From contig PNAS01000073.1 of the NCBI GenBank assembly GCA_003169695.1, forward strand, positions 1 to 64,000: DNA of 64,000 bases. Reading direction: 5' to 3'. This DNA comes from Spartobacteria bacterium (GTDB lineage Bacteria; Verrucomicrobiota; Verrucomicrobiia; Chthoniobacterales; UBA10450). The notes below the pieces were generated by a model, which worked only from the letters and a program-made list of their open reading frames with translations, had not been told where the DNA came from and did not search any database. The position numbers and the translations under genes were made by a program. Of the stretch, positions 1 through 9,410 are shown piece after piece (positions within the stretch are counted from its first letter, which is position 1; each line of letters starts with the position of its first letter).

Positions 1-590
1 TAAGCCGCGAATCGTTTCGCGTAACTCGGCGCACCTGGTCGGTCGGCGGCCTTTCCGAAAAACTCAGCAGCATGTTCGTGGTCATTATACTTGTCGCGAT
101 AGAGGCGGGCCAGCGCCTCGTAAAGTTGAGGACGATCCGGGTTCTTCCTAATTCCGCGTTCCAGGAAATCTTTCCCGAGTTGGAAATATTCGCGTTGAGC
201 TTTGATCCGAAGGGCGAGCCGCGGCTGTGTGGAATCCCGCATTGCCGCGGCACTCGCATTCCACGCCATATGCCACGCCGCCGTCTCCCAGAACAGAATC
301 GCGCGCGGTTGGAGCGTCGTGACTTGCCGGAAAAGAAGGAGAACGCGTCCCCATTCCGTTCGCTCCCAAGCCACGTGCGCTTGAACGAAGAGGACATCGG
401 CGACCAGCGAGCGAAAACCGCTCAACCCCGCGATAAATCCAAGCTGACCAATTTGCTCGCGCAACTCCGAATCGAAATCAACCGCGCAGAAATGCAGTTG
501 TCGATGGGCCGTGGCGATCGCGTGTTCCGTCGGCAATCTCGCCGACCCGAACAGTGCCAGGCCCAGAATCACGATAAAAACCCGCATCAT
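1..590 (-). CDS. TPR-like hypothetical protein, 3' end cut by window edge
   Basis: The reading frame is open from an ATG at 590 to the window edge (196 codons seen, no stop). It begins with a short hydrophobic, signal-like stretch (MMRVFIVILGLALFG). The second half is helical with TPR-like spacing (KDFLERGIRKNPDRPQLYEALARLYRDKY, then EHAAEFFGKAAD). The start is fixed by a 4-base ATGA overlap with the stop of the upstream ABC permease, so the two are probably co-translated. TPR proteins usually act as scaffolds. The coupling suggests a periplasmic or membrane-anchored partner of the exporter, which is inference. The family is not recognised beyond the TPR-like pattern. Confidence 0.7.
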   Translation of the reverse strand, partial: MMRVFIVILGLALFGSARLPTEHAIATAHRQLHFCAVDFDSELREQIGQLGFIAGLSGFRSLVADVLFVQAHVAWERTEWGRVLLLFRQVTTLQPRAILFWETAAWHMAWNASAAAMRDSTQPRLALRIKAQREYFQLGKDFLERGIRKNPDRPQLYEALARLYRDKYNDHEHAAEFFGKAADRPGAPSYAKRFAA

Positions 591-1474
591 AATTCTTTAC
601 GATAAAAGACCGACCAGGCGAGCAGCAGATAAAAGCCGGCGTAGAAGAAACCAAGCGTAGCCGTTTTGACGAAAAGTGCCAGCGGGATGACGGTCCCGGC
701 GACGATATCATCCACAAGATTGAAAAGTTGGAGGTCGGGGAACAGCAACGTCACGAACGCTAGAAATGCCTTCGTGATCCAGCCGGCGGCGTTTGTCTGC
801 AGCCAATATGCGCGCGCGGTCGCTTGCAGGTGTCCGATGAAATAGACGAACACCATCACCACAGTCGTAAACATGGCGGTCGTGGCGAAAGTCGAAACGA
901 AGAGAGTGAGCGCCGCAAGCAAACATGCTTTCACATAGATGATCGCGATACTTGGGAGCAAATTCACATTGAACGCTGACGCTCGAATAGCGCCCAAGGC
1001 CTCTGCTATTTGATCCGGCGGCGAAGCATGCATTTGCCGAAGCGTTTCGCTCAGAACGTTCTGTTCACGAACGTTGAGCACAATAAAAAAAAGCGTACTC
1101 ATGATGATCACGCTGAGCGCGAGAAGCAGGAGCACGCCCGCCAGTTTCCCGAGCAGATATTCAAATCGCGGGACTGGCTTCGCGAGAATCGTGTAGATGG
1201 TGCGATCCTCGAGATCCTGTGGAATCAACCGCGCCGTCGCCACGACCGCGAGAAGCGATGTGAAAATACTCATCGAGCCGAGCGCAATATCTTTCAGGAC
1301 CTGAAATTCCTGCTGAAAGGTGAACTGGGCCATGAAGATCGAGTTGCCGATTAAGAGCAGGGCGAAAAGGAGCACGACGTAGAACATTTTCATCCGGGTC
1401 AGCTCGATGAACGTATTCGCGGTTATCGCCGCGATTCGCCCGAAAGAAAAAGCGCGGTGGCCAGATCTACTCAT
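587..1474 (-). CDS. ABC-2 type transporter permease
   Basis: This 295-residue integral membrane protein has about six hydrophobic segments and a cytoplasmic N-terminus. It carries the ABC-2 permease signature region 'ATARLIPQDLEDRTIYTILAKPVPRFEYLLGK' split by residues following the first two membrane helices, typical of permeases that pair with a CcmA/NatA-like ATPase. I chose the ATG at 1474 (MSRSGHRAF) rather than an in-frame start 42 bases upstream. It overlaps the end of the ATPase gene by 8 bases, the same spacing seen between the ATPase and acylphosphatase genes. The substrate is unknown. If the ATPase gene is truly broken, this permease would have lost its motor. Confidence 0.85.
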   Translation of the reverse strand: MSRSGHRAFSFGRIAAITANTFIELTRMKMFYVVLLFALLLIGNSIFMAQFTFQQEFQVLKDIALGSMSIFTSLLAVVATARLIPQDLEDRTIYTILAKPVPRFEYLLGKLAGVLLLLALSVIIMSTLFFIVLNVREQNVLSETLRQMHASPPDQIAEALGAIRASAFNVNLLPSIAIIYVKACLLAALTLFVSTFATTAMFTTVVMVFVYFIGHLQATARAYWLQTNAAGWITKAFLAFVTLLFPDLQLFNLVDDIVAGTVIPLALFVKTATLGFFYAGFYLLLAWSVFYRKEL

Positions 1475-2341
1475 TGGGATTTCGGCCTGCCGCTTCTTCC
1501 GACGATTTGGTCGCATCCAGGAAAAGACGCTCGAGCGATGTCCGCGATTGGCTTTGTTCTATTAATCGCGCACCCGACTTTGCGGCTAACGTTTCAATCT
1601 CGTGGAGCAACTCCGGCGAAGCATTTTCTATCACGACGTCGGTTTGACTTTCAATCGCGAGCAGATCGTGCAACGCGCCTTCACGGACGAGGACTCCCTT
1701 CGCGAGAATGCCCACGCGATCGCAAATCTCCTGCACCTGTCCTAGTAGGTGCGACGAAAGGAGAATGGTAGTGCCGCGACGCTTGAAATCGAGAATAAGG
1801 TCTCTGATCTCCCGAGCGCCCGCTGGATCGACTCCGGCGGTCGGTTCGTCGAGGACCACGAGTTTCGGTTCCTGGACGAGCGCTTGAGCGAGGCCGACGC
1901 GTTGCAACATGCCTTTGGAATAACCGCTCAAGCGGCGATCGCGCGCGCTTGTCAGGCCAACGAGCGCGAGAAGTTCATCGACGCGGCTCTTCAATCGTAC
2001 GCCACCCAGCCCGCAAAGTTTTCCGTAAAAGCGGAGCGTTTCTTGCCTGTCAAATATTTGTAGAAGTAGGGGCTCTCTGGCAGAAAGCCGACGGCCTCGC
2101 GACTTTCGACCAGATTGCTGTTTCGCCCGAAGATTTCGGTCCTGCCACGCGTGGGCGAGACGAGACCGAGGATGATTTTTAGCGTCGTGCTCTTGCCGGA
2201 GCCATTTGGCCCGAGTAGGCCGTAGATTTGGCCGGGGGAGACTTGCAGGTTCAGATCCCGCACCGCCACAACCGATCGCCGTTGAAACGGAACCGGATAA
2301 GCTTTGGTGACACCGATAACTGCGACAGCGGATTCAGTCAT
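1467..2341 (-). pseudogene. ABC transporter ATP-binding protein, frameshifted
   Basis: Two frames together encode one complete ABC ATPase. The N-terminal part, from ATG 2341, has Walker A (GPNGSGKST). The C-terminal part has the signature (LSGYSKGMLQRVGLAQ), Walker B with D-loop (LVVLDEPTAGVDP) and the H-loop (LLSSH). The first frame runs out after 'YFYKYLTG'. The second resumes with 'ETLRFYGKLCGLGGVRLKSRVDELL', which continues the family pattern exactly. The join lies near 2041-2047 and needs one missing base. It may be a real mutation or a consensus error. The partner permease is intact. It overlaps acylphosphatase upstream by 8 bases and the permease downstream by 8 bases, so this is one operon. 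Confidence 0.85.
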
Positions 2342-2612
2342 GCTTAATCTCGAAGTCGCGGAACGCGTGTGGATGTGCAAGCAGCGCTTCGGAATGCTTC
2401 TTAATATGAGCGCGTAACTCGCTTTGCCCTATAGCTTCCACGAAGGCGCGCACTTCGTCTTCTTCGCCCGTGGCCAAAAGCTCGACTCGGCCATCGCACA
2501 GATTCCGTACGGAACCGGTGATATCGAATCCCTTTGCTATTTGCTTAACCGAATATCGAAAACCGACACCCTGGACGTTTCCTTCGTAGAAAGCCTGAAT
2601 CGACGCGATCAC
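2334..2612 (-). CDS. acyP: Acylphosphatase
   Basis: At 92 residues this is the usual size of the family. Acylphosphatase hydrolyses carboxyl-phosphate bonds (acetyl phosphate, 1,3-bisphosphoglycerate) in the cytoplasm. The phosphate-binding loop and catalytic arginine are in 'GNVQGVGFR' (Arg19). The catalytic asparagine is in 'GSVRN' (Asn37), followed by the family pattern 'DGRVELLATGEEDEVRAFV'. Its stop overlaps the ATPase start by 8 bases, so it is the first gene of the ABC operon as drawn. No functional link to the transporter is known. Confidence 0.93.
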   Translation of the reverse strand: MIASIQAFYEGNVQGVGFRYSVKQIAKGFDITGSVRNLCDGRVELLATGEEDEVRAFVEAIGQSELRAHIKKHSEALLAHPHAFRDFEIKHD

Positions 2613-2671
2613 GCTATCGAAGATTGATCCGGCATTCCGCCGACGGCAACCGCAGAGCGCGGGTTTTGTTG

Positions 2672-3133
2672 TTACGGCTCGGGCGCCGGCAGATCGGGAT
2701 CCGGCAACTCTTCCGGCGGGGGGATAAGGCGGGGATCGTTTGAGTTAAGATTGAATTGCTCGCCTACGGGGCCACTGGCATGCGCGGCCACGGAATCGGC
2801 TGGTGGGACCGTCGCGGCAGCGAGCAGCGTGGAGGATGCCGGCCCGATTTCTTCGCTCGCGATGTAACCTTTCAGCCCCGACGCCACCAGTTGAATCTTG
2901 CTGTAACCAAAGGAGGGTCTGATGAGTTTGACGACCGTGTCCTTCGGCAACGTCAGGTCAGGATTGCGGCCTTGTTGCGGGCCGTGACGAAAAAAGGCCG
3001 CGGAATCAACCGTGACCGCGAAAAGTCTGGTGGCTTTTGTGGTGCTCTGCGCGGGCTTATCGGCGCTCTGGCACCCTGTGAACAAAGCCGAGAGAAGGGC
3101 CAACCCCATAGCAGCTCGTCGATAGTACGGCAT
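2672..3133 (-). CDS. SH3-like lipoprotein of unknown function
   Basis: From ATG 3133 the product is 153 residues with a lipoprotein signal (MPYYRRAAMGLALLSALFTGC, lipobox LFTGC). An alternative start 33 bases upstream would put charged residues before the signal and is less likely. The middle (about residues 40-95) looks like a small SH3/SH3b-type beta barrel: 'DTVVKLIRPSFGYSKIQLVASGLKGYIASEEI'. The tail is rich in proline, alanine and acidic residues and probably disordered. It is the last of three consecutive exported-protein genes on this strand (3163 and 3594 upstream), whose spacing suggests one transcript. Function unknown. Confidence 0.75.
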   Translation of the reverse strand: MPYYRRAAMGLALLSALFTGCQSADKPAQSTTKATRLFAVTVDSAAFFRHGPQQGRNPDLTLPKDTVVKLIRPSFGYSKIQLVASGLKGYIASEEIGPASSTLLAAATVPPADSVAAHASGPVGEQFNLNSNDPRLIPPPEELPDPDLPAPEP

Positions 3134-3162
3134 CCCTGCTACCAAGCACGCTCCGCGCCATT

Positions 3163-3597
3163 TCACTTATAGGAATAAACGAGACAGAAGGTGGTTGGCT
3201 CACCCTCGAGCAAACCGAGCGAGACAAAGTATTGTCCGCTGCTCGTGGGGGAAAACCCAGCGGAGGCTTTATCACCCGAGTTATAGACTTCGGTCACCAC
3301 TGGCTTTCCGTTTTCGTCGAACACATCCACTGAGATCTTCTTGGCCTTCGCGTTCGTGGCCGCCGAAAACCAATACTGATTACCGGCGAAAAGGTTGACC
3401 GCAATGAGCGTGTGTTCCTGCGGCTTGATCGTGCCGGTCCAATGACCGTCGCGCAGCTTGAAGCCATCGTTGGAGAAGGCCCCCGTGAGATCGAGCACCA
3501 ATTTGTGGGCTTCTACTTCTTCGTCCGTTTCGGCGCGGATCGACGCACCAAGGGCGAAGATCACCAATCCGAACAAAATCGCGATGCGGCTCTTCAT
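3163..3597 (-). CDS. Secreted hypothetical protein
   Basis: A 144-residue protein with a clear signal peptide (MKSRIAILFGLVIFALGASIRAE). The mature part is beta-rich: 'GHWTGTIKPQEHTLIAVNLFAGNQYWFSAAT' and 'GFSPTSSGQYFVSLGLLEGEPTTFCLVYSYK'. It has the look of a small carbohydrate-binding or pre-peptidase C-terminal-like sandwich, but no family was recognised with certainty. It overlaps the upstream gene by 4 bases (ATGA at 3594-3597), so the two are translationally coupled. Likely periplasmic or cell surface. Confidence 0.75.
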   Translation of the reverse strand: MKSRIAILFGLVIFALGASIRAETDEEVEAHKLVLDLTGAFSNDGFKLRDGHWTGTIKPQEHTLIAVNLFAGNQYWFSAATNAKAKKISVDVFDENGKPVVTEVYNSGDKASAGFSPTSSGQYFVSLGLLEGEPTTFCLVYSYK

Positions 3598-4406
3598 TTC
3601 GCCTCCGTTTTATTCTGTATCTCTTCCATTAGTTTGCTCACGGCCTGATTAACTTTGCGCACTTCTTCGAGCGTCGGAGCTTTGCCCGGCTGAAAAGTCA
3701 CGAGCTTTTCGAGCGCGGTAAGTTGGTCGTTCACGGCCTTGACCAAAGGCTCGTTGCGCAACTCCGCCCCGATCTCATTCATCTTGGAATGGATGAAATT
3801 AACGACTGCCGGTTGACGCAAGACTTTCGCGCTTCGTTCATCGTAATTCTTTATGATGGATGCGCTCACCACTTGCGTCCCGCGAATCCAGCCCCCGAGG
3901 CTAACCAGAATCACCAAATCCTGGTCGCTGTGCGATTGCATCGACGCTTTCACTTCGTTCTGCGTGGCCTCGAGCTCTTCCTGCAGTGCATCCCATTCAC
4001 TGTTCTCGGCGAACTCGTTGATGCTGTTGCCGCGGCTGAGCACGTTCTCACTTACCCCGAGAGCCTTCGCCAGCTTGATGATGTCCGTGCCGATGTTCTT
4101 CACCTGTTGACTGTCTTGCGCTTCGACGGCGATGAAACCGTCCGCGATCAGACCGCCCAGATTGAGCGCGATTTGCCCTCGATTCCGATAGGTCATGGGA
4201 ATCGGTGTGCGATACTGAGCGGCCCAATCCGGCTTTCCCGGCTTTTCGAGCGCCGCAAAAAGCTCGCCCGGAGTCGGGATCGTCAGCGAATCGGTCTTGA
4301 TCGCCTTCGCCAATTGTCCTGATGGAAGAGGCGCGGGTTCCGCGGCGAAGGCGACCGTCGTGCCCATTAAAAAAGCGATTGTGCCGAATCGCGCCCGAAA
4401 GATCAT
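3594..4406 (-). CDS. Secreted helical hypothetical protein
   Basis: A 270-residue protein with a signal peptide (ends about TTVAFAAEP). The mature part is almost entirely helical and charged, with the segments 'NRGQIALNLGGLIADGFIAVEAQDSQQVKNIG', 'LVILVSLGGWIRGTQVVSASIIKNYDERSAKVLRQP' and a C-terminal coiled-coil-like stretch 'LEEVRKVNQAVSKLMEEIQNKTEAK'. No catalytic motif is visible. It is the first gene of a three-gene exported-protein cluster that converges away from eno. The family is unknown to me. The fold suggests a structural or stress-related periplasmic protein rather than an enzyme (inference). Confidence 0.75.
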   Translation of the reverse strand: MIFRARFGTIAFLMGTTVAFAAEPAPLPSGQLAKAIKTDSLTIPTPGELFAALEKPGKPDWAAQYRTPIPMTYRNRGQIALNLGGLIADGFIAVEAQDSQQVKNIGTDIIKLAKALGVSENVLSRGNSINEFAENSEWDALQEELEATQNEVKASMQSHSDQDLVILVSLGGWIRGTQVVSASIIKNYDERSAKVLRQPAVVNFIHSKMNEIGAELRNEPLVKAVNDQLTALEKLVTFQPGKAPTLEEVRKVNQAVSKLMEEIQNKTEAK

Positions 4407-4408
4407 GA

Positions 4409-5802
<1,394 letters not shown>

Positions 5803-5803
<1 letters not shown>

Positions 5804-6147
5804 TGGAACATCCAAGCTACGGCGATTTCCGCGCGCGGCGCGAAGCTACAGTTTGGCAGCGTCTGAACAGTATTCTGCGCGTCCTGCTCGTGCTCGCGCT
5901 CGTGCTTGTGATCGTGAGCCTCTTTCTGCCGCAATCGAAAAAGTTAACGCAGAGCAGGACTGAGATTGAGAACCTGCAAGGGCAGGTGAACGAGCAAACG
6001 ATTTTGCTCGCCCGGCAAACGCGCGAAGTGAACCTACTGAAAACGGACCCGAGCTACCTGGAAACAATGGCGCGCGATCGGCTCGACCTGATGAAGGAAG
6101 GCGAAACAATTTTTCGCCTCGAGCAGCCCGGGCCGAAGCGCAATTGA
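5803..6147 (+). CDS. FtsB/DivIC-family septum formation protein
   Basis: A 114-residue bitopic membrane protein. It has a short cytoplasmic N-terminus, one membrane helix (about residues 25-43, LRVLLVLALVLVIVSLFL), then a coiled coil (KKLTQSRTEIENLQGQVNEQTILLARQTREVNLLKTD) and the short family tail 'DPSYLETMARDRLDLMKEGETIF'. That is the FtsB/DivIC plan, the divisome partner of FtsL and FtsQ. Translation starts at GTG 5803, overlapping the eno stop by one base. eno next to ftsB is a widespread arrangement, which supports the call. Confidence 0.88.
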
Positions 6148-6194
6148 ATGTCCGCACATTTGCGCGCGAAGGCGAGTCTGCGGTAGATTCGCCC

Positions 6195-7335
6195 ATGGCT
6201 ACGGAAGTTCCGCTGATCGACGCAGAAGCTCTCCAATCTCGCGTGCGCGAGCTGCGGAGGTTTCTTTGACGTTCCGAAGCTAGAACGCCAGCTGAGCGCG
6301 CTCGAAGATCGCATGAGCGCCGCCGATTTTTGGTCGAATCGGGAACGCGCCCAAGGCGATGTCGAGGAAGTTTCGCGTGTGCGCTCGCTGCTGAATCCAT
6401 TGCGCGAGCTCGAGCGCGCGTTGGAAGATTTCGAAGCGCTGCGGCAACTCGCCGCAGAAGAAGCAAACCCAACGCAGCGCGCGCAGGCGGAAAAGGACGT
6501 CGCGACGGAACATGCGCGTCTCGTTCACCAGCTGGAAGAATTCGAGTTGCGTCAATTCCTTTCCGGCGAAAACGATCGAGCGAATTCGTTTCTCACCATT
6601 CACTCGGGCGCGGGCGGAACGGAGTCCTGCGATTGGGCGGACATGCTGCTGCGCATGTATCAACGCTGGATCGAACGGAGCGGCTTCGCTTCGCAGACGA
6701 TCGATGTGCAGGTCGGCGAAGAAGTGGGAATCAAATCCACGACCTTGCTCGTGCAGGGTGAATACGCCTACGGCTATCTGAATACCGAGCGCGGTGTGCA
6801 CCGGCTCGTGCGCATCTCGCCTTTTGATGCGAACAAGCGGCGGCACACTTCATTCGCCAGCGTCGATGTCGTTCCGGAAATTGCGGATTCCGCGCCGATC
6901 GATATCAACCCTGCCGACATCGAGGTCGATACTTTTCGCGCCGGCGGCAAAGGCGGGCAGAATGTAAACAAGGTCGAAACCGCGGTGCGTATCGTGCACA
7001 AGCCGACTGGCATCGTGGTCGCGTGTCAGGCCGAGCGCAGCCAGGGGCGCAACCGCGAGCTGGCGATGAAGATGTTGAAAGCGAAGCTCTACGAAATCGA
7101 GCAGGACAAGAAGCGCGCGGAGATTGATCGGCAATATGGCGAGAAAGGCGACGTGGCGTGGGGCAGTCAAATTCGTTCCTACGTTTTTCAGCCATACCAG
7201 ATGGTGAAGGATCACCGGACGGGAGCGGAAACCAGCGACGTACAAGCGGTCATGGACGGCGGGATCGATCTCTTCATCCAGGCGAAGCTGCGTGGGCAAA
7301 AGGCGAAGAAAGGCGAGGGGAGCGCCGAAATGTAG
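6195..7335 (+). CDS. prfB: Peptide chain release factor 2, with programmed +1 frameshift
   Basis: RF2 terminates translation at UAA and UGA. The gene begins at ATG 6195, reads 24 codons, meets an in-frame TGA at 6267, and continues in the +1 frame as '[22 protein letters not shown]'. The long second frame ends at 7335 and contains the stop-recognition motif SPF ('[11 protein letters not shown]') and the peptidyl-hydrolysis motif GGQ ('[17 protein letters not shown]'). The product would be about 379 residues, slightly longer than usual. Low RF2 favours frameshifting at the TGA, giving autoregulation, as known for the family. It follows eno and the ftsB-like gene on the same strand. Confidence 0.95.
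6256..6270 (+). promoter_or_regulatory. RF2 programmed frameshift site
   Basis: The slippery codon CTT is followed by the TGA stop and a C (CTTTGAC, 6264-6270). An internal Shine-Dalgarno-like GGAGG lies at 6256-6260, three bases before CTT. This is the classical prfB arrangement, in which the upstream anti-SD pairing pushes the ribosome forward one base. The +1 frame gives the conserved RF2 continuation, so the stop is recoding rather than damage. Confidence 0.93.
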
Positions 7336-7364
7336 CGGCCTTCGCCGCGACAAGTTCCGTTACC

Positions 7365-8807
7365 TTAATTCGGCGGCGGGCTCAGGTCGTAGATCTCGAC
7401 CACAGCAACGCCGGTGGCGTTATTCACGCCTCGGAGGATAGCCGTGAAATTGCCCGGATTGAGCGAAGCTTGGAGAGCTGATTCAGCGGGTTGACTCGGC
7501 GCTAAACCTTCTGCCTGGATCGCTGCGGCATCGGGTCCATCCGCCCAATTGTTATTCGACGAGATTAGGGTTCCGGCTCCATCGTGAAGTTCCAGCGTTG
7601 GATCACTGAGCGGGCCGGTGATGCCGAATCCGGCGAGGGACGGCCCGATCCCACGCACGACCACTTGCTTTCCTTGATTCCCACCGACGATGAAACCGCC
7701 GATCAAGACGTTATCTCCGGTCAGGACCTGTCCGCGACTGGAAATATTCCCGGCCCGCCCACCGGTCGTATGAAGATCGTAGAGTTCAACCAAGCCCACT
7801 CCAGTAAGATCGCCATCGTGATTGTCGAAGGCTCGAACAACCACGGTATAATTTCCTGGATTTAGCGTGGCGAAGATCGCGGATTCCCGGCTGTTAGACG
7901 GATCGAGATGGTAACTTGCGATCGTCGTCGCGTCAGAACTGTCTATCCAATCGTCGCTGGTCGTAATGATTCCGCCGCTCGAGTTGTGCAATTCCATGAT
8001 CGGATCGTTTAGCGGATTGGTGATACCGAAGGCGCGCAAGGAATGACCGATCGCGCGCAAAATCACGGTGGCCGGCTGCGAGCCCTGAACAATGAAACCA
8101 CCGATAAGCGCGTTCTCGCCGGTGCCGACGAAGGCACGCGTGGATAAATTGACCAGATTCGAAGAGGGGTTGGACGTCTGATAAGGCGGACCATTCGAAT
8201 AAATGCTTTGCGCGCCCGCGATGTCATCGGGTTGAAGCGAGTCGATGTCGCTGACCATTGAATTCATGATCGCGACGACGTTCTGTGGCGGGTTGGCCTG
8301 GTCGGGATGATCCAGGCCCAAGACGTGTCCGAATTCATGCAGCGCGATGCGATGGAAATCGTAAACGCCCGGCTGAAGGGGGCCGCGGTAGGAATTGAAG
8401 CTGTTTGCGCTATTGAAGATAGTGTCCGCTTCGATCATCGTTGAATTACGCGCTGTCACCAGAGTCACCGCCAGCACGCGGCTGCCGAATGCATCGCCGT
8501 AGATGGTGTTAGACATTGACACCGACGTATCAGCGTCGTTACCCGAAGGCGGCAGAATCGAATTCCGATCCACGGCGAACTTCATGTGAACGAGATATTG
8601 ATTCCAGATATTCAGCGCGTCCTCGGCTGAATCACCGAACGACCCGGATCCATCCTGAAAGGGTCCGCCGCCGGCCGGCAGCGAAAGATGCATCAGGACC
8701 GTGCGATTTGGAGTCCATGATTCTCCCTCAAGCGCGTAGCCGAAGCTTAGAGGGATGCTAAAGAGTGAAGACACGGCGACTGCCGCCAGAAAGAGTCGGT
8801 TTTTCAT
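7365..8807 (-). CDS. Secreted matrixin-like zinc metalloprotease with duplicated C-terminal domain
   Basis: A 480-residue exported protein (signal peptide about residues 1-25). Residues 30-205 form an M10-type catalytic domain with the zinc motif HEFGHVLGLDH (157-167) and a following Met-turn 'AIMNSM'. Two homologous units of about 125 residues follow. Each opens with a serine/threonine-arginine stretch and 'LIGGFIV', has 'G.(G/S)L..FGIT.PL.DP..ELH', and closes with 'LNPGN(Y/F)T..(V/L)R' and 'VELYDL/VEIYDL'. These look like beta-sandwich repeats, probably for surface or substrate binding. Likely secreted. It stands alone, ending 29 bases from the convergent end of prfB. Confidence 0.88.
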   Translation of the reverse strand: MKNRLFLAAVAVSSLFSIPLSFGYALEGESWTPNRTVLMHLSLPAGGGPFQDGSGSFGDSAEDALNIWNQYLVHMKFAVDRNSILPPSGNDADTSVSMSNTIYGDAFGSRVLAVTLVTARNSTMIEADTIFNSANSFNSYRGPLQPGVYDFHRIALHEFGHVLGLDHPDQANPPQNVVAIMNSMVSDIDSLQPDDIAGAQSIYSNGPPYQTSNPSSNLVNLSTRAFVGTGENALIGGFIVQGSQPATVILRAIGHSLRAFGITNPLNDPIMELHNSSGGIITTSDDWIDSSDATTIASYHLDPSNSRESAIFATLNPGNYTVVVRAFDNHDGDLTGVGLVELYDLHTTGGRAGNISSRGQVLTGDNVLIGGFIVGGNQGKQVVVRGIGPSLAGFGITGPLSDPTLELHDGAGTLISSNNNWADGPDAAAIQAEGLAPSQPAESALQASLNPGNFTAILRGVNNATGVAVVEIYDLSPPPN

Positions 8808-8837
8808 CAGGGGCTTCTACGCAAGAAACGTGAAAGA

Positions 8838-9410
8838 CTAGGCGGACTTCTCTCTTTGCGCAAGTCGAAGCTGCGCGCTGCTGTCAAACCTTCCGCCGTT
8901 GAATTTGCGGCAGCATTCCAGACAGGCGACCGCTCGTTTAATTCGGCGCACTCGGGGAAACTCCCTTCCGCAGCGCGGGCATTCATAAAGGAAGCGGCGC
9001 GAGCGCCGTTGAATCGGGAAGGGCAGCGCGTGAGTTCGCGACTCGTCGCCAATTCCCAAGTCCCGGCATGCCTTCCGCCATTCGGCTCCATGCGGTCCGA
9101 CACGGCGGCGGCCGGCGCGGAATTGTGCGAGCAAATGAGCTAGCTCGTGCCGAAGGGTACGGTCGATCTCCGCCGCGCCATGCTCGCGCAAGCGCGGATT
9201 CAACGAAACGAGTTTGCGGCGAGAATCTGCGCGTCCTGCGGCGCTGAAAAGTCTCGCATTCCATTCCACATGCACTGAGCTCGCGAGCTCTGACGCCTTC
9301 AGCGTCTGCAACAGTTCTCGCGCTTTCCTCTCGAGTTCGAAATCACGGCCGAGAACGACGAGCGACGGGCCCGTCGGAAAGATCAGGTCGAGCTGTTTAA
9401 ACAACTGCAT
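8838..9410 (-). CDS. SprT-like zinc-metalloprotease-fold protein
   Basis: A 190-residue protein with the SprT core: 'SLNPRLREHGAAEIDRTLRHELAHLLAQFRAG' split around the zinc motif HELAH, and a third ligand region 'GPHGAEW'. A C-terminal zinc ribbon (CPRCGREF ... CLECC) is also present. Bacterial SprT proteins are poorly understood. The eukaryotic relative Spartan cleaves DNA-protein crosslinks. The start overlaps the end of the cysteine desulfurase gene by 14 bases, so it is the last gene of the serine acetyltransferase-desulfurase operon. Start choice is moderately certain. Confidence 0.88.
   Translation of the reverse strand: MQLFKQLDLIFPTGPSLVVLGRDFELERKARELLQTLKASELASSVHVEWNARLFSAAGRADSRRKLVSLNPRLREHGAAEIDRTLRHELAHLLAQFRAGRRRVGPHGAEWRKACRDLGIGDESRTHALPFPIQRRSRRFLYECPRCGREFPRVRRIKRAVACLECCRKFNGGRFDSSAQLRLAQREKSA

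Noticed and set aside
72..605. Plus-strand reading frame of 177 codons at the window start
   Set aside because: It is antisense to the TPR-like protein frame, which has the better composition, a signal-like start and a coupled start codon with the upstream permease.
6267..6269. prfB looks interrupted by a stop codon
   Set aside because: It is the programmed +1 frameshift site, with slippery CTT, TGA, C and an upstream GGAGG.
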